Below are positions 42,628 to 50,688 of a stretch of DNA of 64,000 bases, one piece after another. Position 1 is the stretch's first letter. Every line of letters starts with the position of its first letter. A model generated the notes under the pieces. That model was given only the letters and a program-made list of their open reading frames with translations, made no database searches and was not told the origin of the DNA. The stretch is from Streptomyces coeruleorubidus (GTDB lineage: Bacteria > Actinomycetota > Actinomycetes > Streptomycetales > Streptomycetaceae). The stretch spans positions 4,526,001 through 4,590,000 of the forward strand of contig NZ_CP118527.1 in NCBI RefSeq assembly GCF_028885415.1, in the 5' to 3' direction. The position numbers and the translations under genes are program-made.

Positions 42628-43053
42628 ATGCGAGCAGTGGTGCAGAGGGTGGACGGCGCGAGCGTCGTCGTGGACGGCGAGACGGTAGGGGCGATCGAAG
42701 GCGAAGGGCTGTGCGCCCTGGTCGGGGTCACGCACGAGGACACCAAGGAGAAGGCGGCCCAGCTGGCCCGCAAGCTCTGGTCGATCCGCATGCTGCACGA
42801 CGAGAAGTCGTGCAGCGACATCGACGCCCCGCTCCTGGTGATCAGCCAGTTCACCCTGTACGGCGACGCCCGCAAGGGCCGCCGCCCCACCTGGAACGCC
42901 GCCGCCCCCGGCGACGTCGCCGAACCGCTCGTCGACGAGGTGGTGGCCCAGCTGCGCTCGCTGGGCGCGACGGTGGCCACGGGCCGCTTCGGCGCGGCCA
43001 TGCGCGTATCACTGACGAACGACGGCCCGTTCACCGTGCTGATCGAGATCTGA
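42628..43053 (+). CDS. dtd: D-aminoacyl-tRNA deacylase
   Basis: 141-aa DTD: it hydrolyses D-aminoacyl-tRNAs and misacylated Gly-tRNA(Ala). The conserved motifs [19 protein letters not shown] and [11 protein letters not shown], with the Gly-cisPro-type substrate pocket (TNDGPFT), are complete. [18 protein letters not shown] is the usual start. It is divergent from rsiG and convergent with ygfZ. Confidence 0.96.
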   Translation: MRAVVQRVDGASVVVDGETVGAIEGEGLCALVGVTHEDTKEKAAQLARKLWSIRMLHDEKSCSDIDAPLLVISQFTLYGDARKGRRPTWNAAAPGDVAEPLVDEVVAQLRSLGATVATGRFGAAMRVSLTNDGPFTVLIEI

Positions 43054-43072
43054 CCCGAAAGAACTACAAGCC

Positions 43073-44038
43073 TTACGGCTCGACGACGACTTCCTGGGCC
43101 GCGGCCGTGTCCCCGGCCACCAGCGGCGCGTCCACGGCCACGTTCCGCTTCACCAGCGCGAGGGCGACCGGCCCGAGCTCGTGGTGGCGTACGGAGGTCG
43201 TGATGAAGCCGATCTTCCGGCCGTCGGGGCCGTCGTCGGCGAGCCGGAGCTCGGTGCCCGCCACCGGCAGGTGGACCTCGCTGCCGTCCAGGTGCAGGAA
43301 GACCAGCCGGCGCGGCGGCTTGCCCAGGTTCTGCACCCGGGCGACCGTCTCCTGGCCGCGGTAGCAGCCCTTCTGCAGGTGCACCGCCGAGCCGATCCAG
43401 CCCAGCTCGTGCGGGATGGTGCGGTGGTCGGTCTCGAAGCCGAGCCGGGGCCGGTGCTGCTCCACGCGCAGCGCCTCGTAGGCGAGGATCCCGGCGGGCG
43501 GCCCGGCCTGCCCGGCGTACGCCTCCAGGTCGGCGCGCGGCAGGAACAGGTCCCGGCCGTACGGCGTCTCCCGTACGGCCACTCCCTGAGGCACCTCGGC
43601 GATGGAGCCGGCCGGCAGGTGCACCACCGCGATGTCGGCCGTCCGGTCGGCGACCTCGACCTTGTAGAAGAACTTCATCGACTCCAGGTACGCGATCAGC
43701 GCGTCCTGGGTGCCCGGCTCGACATGGGCCCAGACCGTCTCGCCGTCGTCGACGAGGTAGAGGGCGTGCTCGATGTGGCCGTTCGCGGACAGGATCAGCG
43801 CCTCGGTGGCCCGGCCCGCCGGGAGGTCGCTGACGTGCTGGGTGAGCAGCAGGTGCAGCCAGGCGAGGCGGTCCTCGCCGGTGACGGTGACGACCCCCCG
43901 GTGCGAGAGGTCCACGAAACCGGTGCCGTCGGCGAGGGCGCGCTGCTCGCGGAACAGATCGCCGTAGTGGGCGGCGACGCCTTCGTCCACGCCCTCGGCG
44001 GGGACGGCGCCGGACAGGGTCAGCAGGGGGCTCTTCAT
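43073..44038 (-). CDS. ygfZ: YgfZ/GcvT-domain folate-binding protein
   Basis: 321-aa protein of the YgfZ family, which aids assembly or repair of Fe-S clusters using folate. The signature KGCYRGQETVARVQN is present, with the upstream GcvT-like VDLSHRGVVTVTGEDRLAWL. It lies 10 bp downstream of nur in the same direction, so it is probably co-transcribed with it. Confidence 0.9.
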   Translation of the reverse strand: MKSPLLTLSGAVPAEGVDEGVAAHYGDLFREQRALADGTGFVDLSHRGVVTVTGEDRLAWLHLLLTQHVSDLPAGRATEALILSANGHIEHALYLVDDGETVWAHVEPGTQDALIAYLESMKFFYKVEVADRTADIAVVHLPAGSIAEVPQGVAVRETPYGRDLFLPRADLEAYAGQAGPPAGILAYEALRVEQHRPRLGFETDHRTIPHELGWIGSAVHLQKGCYRGQETVARVQNLGKPPRRLVFLHLDGSEVHLPVAGTELRLADDGPDGRKIGFITTSVRHHELGPVALALVKRNVAVDAPLVAGDTAAAQEVVVEP

Positions 44039-44048
44039 ATCCGTAAGC

Positions 44049-44486
44049 CTACGACTCGGTAGTTGAAGCCTTGAGCGTGCAGTCCTCGCACCGGCCGAAG
44101 ATCGCGAAATGCTTCATGTCGGTGTCGAAGCCGAACGTCTGCCGCAGCTTCGCGGTGAACTCGGCGGCCACGGCGACGTCCGCCTCGATGACGTCCTGGC
44201 AGTCACGGCAGACCAGGTGGAGGTGGTGGTGCCGGTCCGCGAGGTGGTACGTCGGCGCCCCGTGCCCCAGATGGGCGTGGCTGACCAGGCCGAGCTCCTC
44301 CAGCAGTTCCAGCGTCCGGTACACCGTGGAAATGTTGACCCCCGACGCCGTCTTCCTCACTTCCACGAGGATGTCGTCGGGGGTCGCGTGCTCAAGGGTG
44401 TCCACGGCTTCGAGCACGAGTTGCCGCTGCGGGGTCAGCCGGTAGCCGCGCTGCCGCAGATCGCTCTTCCAGTCGGTGCTCACCAC
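44049..44486 (-). CDS. nur: Nickel-responsive Fur-family regulator Nur
   Basis: 145-aa Fur-family repressor. Its metal ligands match S. coelicolor Nur residue for residue: H70, H72, H126 of the Ni site, and H33, H86, H88, H90 of the second (M) site. The HTH (DDILVEVRKTASGVNISTVY) recognises Nur boxes. A CxxC (C93, C96) and a C-terminal CxxC bind structural zinc in relatives. In S. coelicolor Nur represses nickel uptake and Fe-SOD with nickel. It heads a nur-ygfZ unit. Confidence 0.95.
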   Translation of the reverse strand: MVSTDWKSDLRQRGYRLTPQRQLVLEAVDTLEHATPDDILVEVRKTASGVNISTVYRTLELLEELGLVSHAHLGHGAPTYHLADRHHHLHLVCRDCQDVIEADVAVAAEFTAKLRQTFGFDTDMKHFAIFGRCEDCTLKASTTES

Positions 44487-44602
44487 AGCACCCAGTGTAG
44501 AAGTGCCGACCCGATCACGGATACGGCGGCAGCCGGCCCGACATCAGGAGATCCGAGAGAGTGTCGCGCAGGACACCAGAGGAATGACCCTGACGCACAT
44601 GG

Positions 44603-44634
44603 AGTGGCCCCGGCCATGTCCGGCCGGGGCCACT
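44603..44634 (-). terminator. Strong hairpin between nitrobindin-like gene and nur
   Basis: AGTGGCCCCGGCC and GGCCGGGGCCACT, a perfect 13-bp stem with a 6-nt loop (ATGTCC). It lies about 22 bp downstream of the nitrobindin-like stop. Confidence 0.8.
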
Positions 44635-44655
44635 GGGAAGCGAGGGGCGCGGGGA

Positions 44656-45231
44656 CTACTTGAAGAAGGCGATGCCGTCGTCCGGCATGTCGTCGGGCAG
44701 GGCCTTGGCCCAGCGCTCGACCTCCTCCGGGGTGACGACCTTCTTCAGGTGGGCCGACATGTAGGGGCGCAGCTCGACCTCGGGGGTCTGCTTCTCGCCG
44801 ACCCACATCAGGTCGCTCTTGACGTAGCCGTACAGCCGCTTGCCGCCGGTGTACGGCTGGGAGGCGGCGGTGCGGGCCACCGCGTCCGTCACGAGGTCGA
44901 TCTGCGGCTTCTTGTCGGCCAGCTCGCCGTACCAGATCTCGATGACGCCGTCGTCGCGGGTCATCGTCACCTCGACCTTGCGGTCGGCGTAGATCCGCCA
45001 GTAGCCGTGCTCGGACTCCAGCGGCCGGACCTTGTTGCCGTCCTTGTCCAGCACCCAGCTGTGGGAGCGGTACTCGAGGAAGTCCCGGCCGTCGTGGGTG
45101 AAGGCGACCTCCTGCCCGAAGTTGCACTTCTCGGAGCCGGGGAAGTCGTGCACACCGGCACCGGCCCAGTTGCCGAGCAGGAAGGCGAGCGGGACGAGGT
45201 CTTTGTGAAGGTCGGACGGGATCTCGATCAT
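44656..45231 (-). CDS. Nitrobindin-like / FABP-family heme-binding protein
   Basis: 191-aa lipocalin-like beta barrel. PLAFLLGNWAGAGVHDFPG is the conserved GxWxGxG start of the family; strand patterns EVAFTHDGRDFLEYRSHSW and VEVTMTRDDGVIEIWYGEL follow. Members bind ferric heme and isomerise peroxynitrite; the proximal His of the family lies near the C-terminus (the region MSAHLKK). The 32-aa membrane protein gene is 20 bp upstream in the same direction. Confidence 0.88.
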   Translation of the reverse strand: MIEIPSDLHKDLVPLAFLLGNWAGAGVHDFPGSEKCNFGQEVAFTHDGRDFLEYRSHSWVLDKDGNKVRPLESEHGYWRIYADRKVEVTMTRDDGVIEIWYGELADKKPQIDLVTDAVARTAASQPYTGGKRLYGYVKSDLMWVGEKQTPEVELRPYMSAHLKKVVTPEEVERWAKALPDDMPDDGIAFFK

Positions 45232-45251
45232 GAGGAGTTCCTAGACGGGGG

Positions 45252-45350
45252 TCAGCGCTGGCCCTGGTACAGCTTCTTCACGGTCAGTCCGGCGAAGGCG
45301 AGAACGCCGACGGCGACCAGGACCAACAGGATTTCGAAGAAAAGCTCCAC
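45252..45350 (-). CDS. Conserved 32-aa single-span membrane protein
   Basis: GTG at 45350 and TGA at 45252-45254 enclose a 32-residue protein: ELFFEILLVLVAVGVLAFAG followed by LTVKKLYQGQR. It has one membrane helix with a basic C-terminus. AAGGAG precedes the start at good spacing. The composition is typical of a real gene rather than chance. It sits 20 bp upstream of the nitrobindin-like gene, a probable operon. Function unknown. Confidence 0.75.
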   Translation of the reverse strand: MELFFEILLVLVAVGVLAFAGLTVKKLYQGQR

Positions 45351-45389
45351 GGGGTGCTCCTTGAGCGGGGTGCGAATGGGTGCACAGGG

Positions 45390-45420
45390 CCGGGCCCCAG
45401 CTTACGCGGCCGGGGCCCGG
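45390..45420 (-). terminator. Hairpin terminator after three-gene membrane operon
   Basis: CCGGGCCCC and GGGGCCCGG, perfect 9-bp arms with a 13-nt loop, 31 bp after the last stop of the operon and before the 32-aa gene. Confidence 0.6.
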
Positions 45421-45450
45421 GCCTCGTTGTGAGGTAGACCCGGGCGGGAG

Positions 45451-46290
45451 TCAGCCGAGCAGCTGGCCCTGCAGGGTCACCGTCTGCTGGAAGGGCACGG
45501 CCCGCGCACCGCCCTTCCGGGACTGCACGACCAGCGCGAGGGTGTCACCGGCGGCGAAGTAGGCGTGGCGGACCTGTTCGCCGCCGTACGGCCTGGCCTC
45601 GTCGTAGACCACGCACTCGACGTCGTCCACCACGGCGTCGTCGGGGAACGTCTTGTCGTTCGCGGACGTCCCGGCGCCGCGCAGGGGGAACTTCGGCGCA
45701 CTGTAGGGGGCGAGGTAGGGCGCGAGCAGTCCGTCGACGACGGCCGCGGTGTCGAACCGGAGCAGGTAGATCCGCGTGCGGGTGCCGTCCGGCATGGTCC
45801 AGCCGCGGGCGGCGATGTGCCGCAGACCGTGGTCGGTGAGGTGCTGCCCGAGTTCCTCGCGGTCGTCCTTCGCGGCGTACTCCGCCAGGAGGTCCTTCTT
45901 CGCCGGCCAGCCGTCCGAGCCCCGTAGCGCCTTGTCCTCCCTGGCGCCCTCCGGAGCGGGCAGGAGGAGGGCACGCGGGTCGGCGTGGTGCGTGCCGGCC
46001 GTGTTCGCCTCGGCGAAGGGACCCGGACTGCCGGAGGGCAGCGGCGGGCGGGCGAGCACCGGGTACTCCCAGCGCCCGTCCGGCTCCGTCGCGAGCCCGG
46101 GTACGTCGGTCCGCTCCATTCGCGTGATGCCGAACGCCGTGGCCGCGCCTACCGCCGCGCAGACGGCCACGGCGGCGGTCCAGCGCAGGACGGCCCGCAG
46201 GACCCGGCGGTCCTTGCGCACCGGGCCCGATGGCACGTCCGGCCGCACCTCGGGCAGGGCCGGAACGGCGGTCTGCTGCTGCTCGGTCAT
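45451..46290 (-). CDS. Membrane-anchored protein, third gene of operon
   Basis: 279-aa protein with an N-terminal cytoplasmic stretch, one membrane helix (WTAAVAVCAAVGAATAFGI at about 38-57) and an extracellular domain of about 220 residues with Asp/Pro-rich strands. No family motif is recognised. It overlaps the previous gene by 4 bp (ATGA). The other two operon genes have the same layout, so they may form a surface complex. Confidence 0.8.
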   Translation of the reverse strand: MTEQQQTAVPALPEVRPDVPSGPVRKDRRVLRAVLRWTAAVAVCAAVGAATAFGITRMERTDVPGLATEPDGRWEYPVLARPPLPSGSPGPFAEANTAGTHHADPRALLLPAPEGAREDKALRGSDGWPAKKDLLAEYAAKDDREELGQHLTDHGLRHIAARGWTMPDGTRTRIYLLRFDTAAVVDGLLAPYLAPYSAPKFPLRGAGTSANDKTFPDDAVVDDVECVVYDEARPYGGEQVRHAYFAAGDTLALVVQSRKGGARAVPFQQTVTLQGQLLG

Positions 46291-47120
46291 ACCGCCTCCC
46301 CCGGCTCGGCTATACGGTCGAGCTGCTCGCGCAGCAGCATCGCGACCCCCTTGGTGTCGAGTGGCTCCGCGCCGTCCGCGACGGCGGTGACCAGGACGTT
46401 CCCGACGTGGGCCGAGCAGTACATCGACTCCAGGTCCCCGTCGGCGTCCTTCGGCGGCAGGAAGCAGTGGGCATTCTTGTGGCCCTTGATCTCCGGGCCC
46501 TTGCGGAAGGCGCCCAGGGCGTCGACGACCGCGCTCCGGAAACGTGAGGCGTCCCGGACTGCGGCCCTGTTGTCCATCTGGGAGAGCTCGACGCGCACCG
46601 TGTAGGCGTCGTCGGTGTAGGCGTCGGAGAGCTTGGTGGTGCTGAGGTAGCTGCGCATGGCGATGCCGGTGATGCGCAACCGGTCGACCGCCTTCTCCAA
46701 CCGCTTGCGCTGGGTGCGCGGCAGGCCGCTCAGGGACTCCTTGCGCAGGGCCGTGGCCTGCTCCCCGCTCAGCACGGCGTCCGAGCCGTACTCACCGAGG
46801 TCCGGGCCGCGCCCCCACCCGTTGGTCCCGGGGGCCCCGTACGGCACGAGCATGCCGGCGAGCCCGGAGGGGGCGGCCTGCTTGTCCGCCTCGGCCTTGG
46901 TCTTGTTCCGGGGAAACGTCCAGACGGGGGCGCCCGCGTCCCGGTCGGCGCCGTTCACGGCCACGACGGTGTAGCCCGCGCCGCCGGCGACGGCGACCGC
47001 CAGCAGCACGGACGCGGTGACGGCGGCGACACGACCCCGGCGTACGGGCTTCTTCTGCGGCTCGGGGACGGGCTCGGACACGGCCCTCGACTCCACCGGC
47101 TCCAAGTGGTTGTCGCTCAC
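46287..47120 (-). CDS. Membrane-anchored protein, second gene of operon
   Basis: 277-aa protein: Pro-rich N-terminus, one membrane helix (AAVTASVLLAVAVAGGAGYT at about 32-51) and an extracellular domain containing two Cys (HCFLPP, MYCSAHVGN) that may pair. Functional family not recognised. Overlaps both neighbours by 4 bp. Confidence 0.8.
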   Translation of the reverse strand: MSDNHLEPVESRAVSEPVPEPQKKPVRRGRVAAVTASVLLAVAVAGGAGYTVVAVNGADRDAGAPVWTFPRNKTKAEADKQAAPSGLAGMLVPYGAPGTNGWGRGPDLGEYGSDAVLSGEQATALRKESLSGLPRTQRKRLEKAVDRLRITGIAMRSYLSTTKLSDAYTDDAYTVRVELSQMDNRAAVRDASRFRSAVVDALGAFRKGPEIKGHKNAHCFLPPKDADGDLESMYCSAHVGNVLVTAVADGAEPLDTKGVAMLLREQLDRIAEPGEAV

Positions 47121-47908
47121 AGCCGCTCCATCTGCCGCTCGGCCAGGCCCATGATCTTCGCCTTGGGAATCGGCTTGGTGTCCGTCACCCAGATCTCCAC
47201 GGCGATGTCGCCACGCCAGGCGTGTGCCTCGGCGTTGTACACCGGCACGTAGCCGGGCTCGGTCTCGGGCCGGTTGTGGACGTAGGCCCGGCCCTCCCCG
47301 GTGCCGGGCACGGCCCAGCTGTCGGTGCCGCCCTCGGCCTCGGCCCAGTACTGGCTGTTGCCGGCCCTGTCGGCGGCTGCGAGCACCTCTTCCTGCCGGA
47401 ACTGCAGCAGGCGGATCTCCACCTGGTACGTGCCGTCGACCCGCCAGCCGGTGACGGCCGCGCGCCGGAACTCGTCGCTGACGAGCTTGCCGAACATCTC
47501 GCCCGGCTTCTTGTAGTACTCCGCGTAGCCCGCGAGGTCCAGCCAGCCTTCGTCGCCCATCAGGTACTCGGCGTCCCGCGCCCCGCGCGGTTTCCTCAGC
47601 AGCAGCTTCCGCAGGTCACCGTCGGTCTTCACGCGCCTGTCCCGCGCGGCCGACAGCGGCTCGGGACCGTCGCCCGTGGCCTGCGCGAGCGACGGTTGCG
47701 AGAGCGAGGGCAGCTCGGTGGGCGCGCGGTCCACCTGTACGAGGTAACCGGCGCAGGTGCCGGCGACCAGTCCGAGCACGGCGGCGGCACCGATCAGCGC
47801 GACCGTACGCCCCCGCCGACGGCGACGCGGCCCGGACTCGGCCACGGACTCGCCGGCCACTTCTTCGGGTACTTCCAAGACGTCCCCCACAGAACGTGAA
47901 GCGCGCAT
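47117..47908 (-). CDS. Membrane-anchored protein, first gene of operon
   Basis: 263-aa protein with a basic cytoplasmic segment (RRRRRGR), one membrane helix (VALIGAAAVLGLVAGTCAGY) and an extracellular domain (about residues 60-263) with WLDLAGYAEYYKKPGEMF and IAVEIWVTDTKPIPKAKIMG. The three genes overlap by 4 bp each, a tightly coupled unit. It is divergent from the DsrE gene 71 bp away. Confidence 0.8.
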   Translation of the reverse strand: MRASRSVGDVLEVPEEVAGESVAESGPRRRRRGRTVALIGAAAVLGLVAGTCAGYLVQVDRAPTELPSLSQPSLAQATGDGPEPLSAARDRRVKTDGDLRKLLLRKPRGARDAEYLMGDEGWLDLAGYAEYYKKPGEMFGKLVSDEFRRAAVTGWRVDGTYQVEIRLLQFRQEEVLAAADRAGNSQYWAEAEGGTDSWAVPGTGEGRAYVHNRPETEPGYVPVYNAEAHAWRGDIAVEIWVTDTKPIPKAKIMGLAERQMERL

Positions 47909-47979
47909 TCCGTATGCGCGCGCACAGGAGACCTTCAGGCAGTGCCCGGAGTTGTAGGGGCGTTGATTACGATTCGGCC

Positions 47980-48342
47980 ATGGCGAAAAAGCTCGTGATC
48001 AAGGTGACAGCGGGGGCCGACGCCCCCGAGCGGTGCTCGCAGGCGTTCACGGTGGCGGCGGTGGCCGTGGCCAGCGGCGTCGACGTCTCCCTGTGGCTGA
48101 CCGGCGAGTCCGCCTGGTACGCCCTCCCCGGCCGGGCCGCCGATTTCGAGCTGCCGCACGCGGCCCCGCTCCCCGACCTGCTCGACTCGATCCTGGCAGC
48201 CGGCCGCGTCACCCTGTGCACGCAGTGCGCGGCCCGCCGCGAGATCACGGAGCAGGACGTCATCAAGGGCGTCCGGATCGCCGGCGCCCAGGTCTTCGTC
48301 CAGGAGGCCATGGCGGAGGACACCCAGGCGCTCGTCTACTGA
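47980..48342 (+). CDS. DsrE-family protein
   Basis: 120-aa protein of the DsrE/TusD sulfur-carrier-like fold: LVIKVTAGADAPERCSQAF, ASGVDVSLWLTGESAWYAL and a conserved Cys pair in VTLCTQCAARRE. Family members relay persulfide sulfur. The ATG at 47980 has TACGAT 7 bp upstream of it, a leaderless promoter. It overlaps the end of the convergent VOC gene by 7 bp. Confidence 0.88.
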   Translation: MAKKLVIKVTAGADAPERCSQAFTVAAVAVASGVDVSLWLTGESAWYALPGRAADFELPHAAPLPDLLDSILAAGRVTLCTQCAARREITEQDVIKGVRIAGAQVFVQEAMAEDTQALVY

Positions 48343-48722
48343 GACGTCTCCCCAGCCTCCGTGTGGAGGCAGAAGGGGTGGCCCACCGGGTCCAGGAGCA
48401 CCCGGACACCGTCCTGCGGCTGGTGCTCGGCGAGCCGCGCGCCCTCGGCCAGGGCCCGTGCGGTCTCGCGTTCCAGGTCCTCGACCTCGATGTCGAGGTG
48501 GATCATCATCTGCTGCCGGTCCGGCGTGCTCGGCCAGACGGGCGGCCGGTAGGCGGGCTCGGTCTGGAAGGACAGTCCGGTACCACCGTCCGGCGGCCGG
48601 ATGTGCACCCAGTCCTGCCAGTCCTCCCCGCGCCACACCCGCCACCCGGGCAGCAGCCGCAGGTAGAAGGCGGCCAGCTCGCGGGCGTTCGGGGCGTCCA
48701 GGGTCGCCGCCGTCAGACGCAC
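48336..48722 (-). CDS. VOC-family (glyoxalase/dioxygenase fold) protein
   Basis: 128-aa VOC protein. It starts VRLTAATLDAPNARELAAFY and ends ARLAEHQPQDGVRVLLDPVG, HPFCLHT, a two-module metal-binding layout. The GTG at 48722 follows GGAGG; a GTG at 48746 overlapping the DUF3099 stop (TAGTG) is the alternative, adding VNRRGGGS. Substrate unknown. Confidence 0.85.
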   Translation of the reverse strand: MRLTAATLDAPNARELAAFYLRLLPGWRVWRGEDWQDWVHIRPPDGGTGLSFQTEPAYRPPVWPSTPDRQQMMIHLDIEVEDLERETARALAEGARLAEHQPQDGVRVLLDPVGHPFCLHTEAGETSQ

Positions 48723-48745
48723 GCTTCCTCCCCCTCGTCGGTTCA

Positions 48746-49003
48746 CTACCGGCGCTTCTTGCCGTCCAGTTCGTCCCACCACTCGTCGGACTTGGGGTCG
48801 CCGGAGGGGTCGTCCCACCAGCGGTCGTCCGGGCCCCGGCGGTTGGCGACCATCGCCGCGACGGGCGGGATGACCATGGCGACGAGGCACATCCCGACGG
48901 CGACGGGGACGGACCACAGGCGTACGACACCCCAGGCCAGGACGAACAGGGCGATGCAGCCGCCCATCATCGCGAAGTACGTGCGCCGCCGTCGTGCGTA
49001 CAT
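48746..49003 (-). CDS. DUF3099 membrane protein
   Basis: 85-aa protein with two membrane helices (FAMMGGCIALFVLAWGVVRL; VAVGMCLVAMVIPPVAAMVA) and a charged tail ending RWWDDPSGDPKSDEWWDEL, the DUF3099 pattern. ATG 49003 has GGAGGT immediately before it and TACGCT at leaderless spacing. Function unknown. Confidence 0.82.
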   Translation of the reverse strand: MYARRRRTYFAMMGGCIALFVLAWGVVRLWSVPVAVGMCLVAMVIPPVAAMVANRRGPDDRWWDDPSGDPKSDEWWDELDGKKRR

Positions 49004-49032
49004 ACCTCCAGCGTAGGTCCGGGCATGCCGAA

Positions 49033-49071
49033 GGGCCGCACCCCAGGCGTCCAACCCGTGGGATGCGGCCC
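49033..49071 (-). terminator. Hairpin after DUF1416/sulfurtransferase unit
   Basis: GGGCCGCA (49033-49040) and TGCGGCCC (49064-49071) form an 8-bp stem with a long loop, just after the DUF1416 stop. Confidence 0.5.
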
Positions 49072-49089
49072 CTCCTGGCACTGCCGCCC

Positions 49090-49377
49090 TCAGACGGCGA
49101 TCGCGACCTCCGCCAGGCCGCCCTTCTGGGCGACGACCGTGCGGTCGGCGGTGGCGCCGGGCACGAGGGCACGGACGGTCCAGGTGCCCTCCGCCGCGTA
49201 GAAGCGGAACTGTCCGGTCGCCGAGGTCGGCACCTCGGCCGTGAACTCGCCGGTCGAGTCCAGCAGACGGACGTAGCCGGTCACCGGCTCGCCGTCCTTG
49301 GTCACCTGACCCTGAATCGTGGTCTCACCGGGCTTGATCGTCGAGGCGTCCGGGCCGCCGGCCTTCGCTCCACACAT
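49090..49377 (-). CDS. DUF1416 domain protein, partner of sulfurtransferase
   Basis: 95-aa protein starting MCGAKAGGPDASTIKPGETT. The beta-sandwich (IQGQVTKDGEPVTGYVRLLD, then GEFTAEVPTSATGQFRFYAA) resembles a carboxypeptidase-regulatory fold. A conserved Cys at position 2 and the location directly after a rhodanese-type gene, as in other actinobacteria, suggest a sulfur-handling role. AGGAG precedes the start. Confidence 0.88.
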   Translation of the reverse strand: MCGAKAGGPDASTIKPGETTIQGQVTKDGEPVTGYVRLLDSTGEFTAEVPTSATGQFRFYAAEGTWTVRALVPGATADRTVVAQKGGLAEVAIAV

Positions 49378-49419
49378 GTCGTACTCCTGAAGAGAGGTCA
49401 ATAAGGTCGGTCGGTTTGC

Positions 49420-50265
49420 TTACTTGTTGGCGCCGAGCTCGATCGGCACACCGACGAGGGAGCCGTACTCGGTCCAGGAGCCGTCGTAGTTCTTGACGTT
49501 CTCCACGCCGAGCAGCTCGTGCAGCACGAACCAGGTCAGCGCGGAGCGCTCACCGATGCGGCAGTAGGCGATGGTGTCCTTGGCCAGGTCGACGCTCTCC
49601 GCGGCGTAGAGCTCCTTGAGCTCCTCGTCCGACTTGAAGGTGCCGTCGTCGTTGGCGTTCTTGGACCACGGGATGTTGCGGGCGCTCGGCACGTGGCCGG
49701 GGCGCTGGGACTGCTCCTGCGGCAGGTGGGCCGGGGCGAGCAGCTTGCCGGAGAACTCGTCGGGCGAGCGCACGTCGACGAGGTTCTGCGAGCCGATGGC
49801 CGCCACGACGTCGTCGCGGAACGCCCGGATGGACGTGTCCTGCGGCTTGGCCTTGTAGTCGGTCTTCGGGCGCTCCGGCACCTCGTCGCCGGCGACCAGC
49901 TCGCGGGCGTCGAGCTCCCACTTCTTGCGGCCGCCGTCGAGGAGCTTGACGTTGTCGTGGCCGTACAGCTTGAAGTACCAGTACGCGTAGGAGGCGAACC
50001 AGTTGTTGTTGCCGCCGTACAGGATCACCGTGTGGTCGTTGGCGATGCCCTTCTCCGACAGGAGCTTCTCGAAGCCCTCCTGGTCGACGAAGTCACGACG
50101 GACCGGGTCCTGGAGGTCCTGGGTCCAGTCGATGCGGATCGCGTTCCGGATGTGGTTCTTCTCGTAGGCGGACGTGTCCTCGTCCACCTCGACGATGGCG
50201 ATGGTCGGGTCGTCCAGGTGCTCCTGGAGCCAGTCGGCGTCGACCAGGACGTCGCTGCGGCTCAT
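49420..50265 (-). CDS. Thiosulfate sulfurtransferase (rhodanese-type, CysA-like)
   Basis: 281-aa enzyme with two rhodanese domains. The N-terminal one is inactive (Cys missing; HTVILYGGNNNW). The active-site loop of the second is CRIGERSALTWF with Cys near residue 234. It transfers sulfane sulfur from thiosulfate to thiol acceptors. A GGAGGAG ribosome site precedes ATG 50265. A Cys-containing leader peptide lies 138 bp upstream. DUF1416 follows 42 bp downstream as one operon. Confidence 0.95.
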   Translation of the reverse strand: MSRSDVLVDADWLQEHLDDPTIAIVEVDEDTSAYEKNHIRNAIRIDWTQDLQDPVRRDFVDQEGFEKLLSEKGIANDHTVILYGGNNNWFASYAYWYFKLYGHDNVKLLDGGRKKWELDARELVAGDEVPERPKTDYKAKPQDTSIRAFRDDVVAAIGSQNLVDVRSPDEFSGKLLAPAHLPQEQSQRPGHVPSARNIPWSKNANDDGTFKSDEELKELYAAESVDLAKDTIAYCRIGERSALTWFVLHELLGVENVKNYDGSWTEYGSLVGVPIELGANK

Positions 50266-50403
50266 GCTCTTTCTCCTCCGGGGCAGTTGCGGCGGGGCGT
50301 GCGAGATCTGCGGGGCGCGCGCCCATGACGAGGGCGGCGCACGGGTGCCCTTGGTGCAGGGCGGCGGGGATGCGCGCGCCGGCGCATGGGCCGACGCGGT
50401 CGC

Positions 50404-50484
50404 TCAGAAGGTGCGACAGAGCATGGCGGCGACGCGGCACAGGTCGACTGCCCGCCGCTTCGTGAGATCCGCCTGTCGCTTCAT
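50404..50484 (-). CDS. Cys leader peptide upstream of sulfurtransferase
   Basis: A 26-residue frame, ATG 50484 to TGA 50404-50406, starting MKRQADLTKRRAVDL and followed by CRVAAMLCRTF, with two Cys spaced by six residues. TACGAT ends 8 nt before the ATG, giving a leaderless start with TGACAC at -35 (17-bp spacing). Peptides of this R-x-VDLCRVxAxLCR type are annotated as putative leader peptides before sulfur genes in Streptomyces. They are expected to sense cysteine supply. Confidence 0.7.
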   Translation of the reverse strand: MKRQADLTKRRAVDLCRVAAMLCRTF

Positions 50485-50688
50485 GCCGTCGATCGTAGGG
50501 ACGGTCAGGCACGCGTGTCACCGGCGTGTCGCATACTGAGACGCGAAAATCCACGATGTGGGATCGAGAGGGTTCGCAGAGGCGCGGGACAAGGGTCGTG
50601 CCCGAATGTTTCCGCCGTCACCCCTGAGCTACGGACATCACTGTCTCGCCCACCGGACACTCCAGGTCCGGTCCACCCGACGCCTGTC

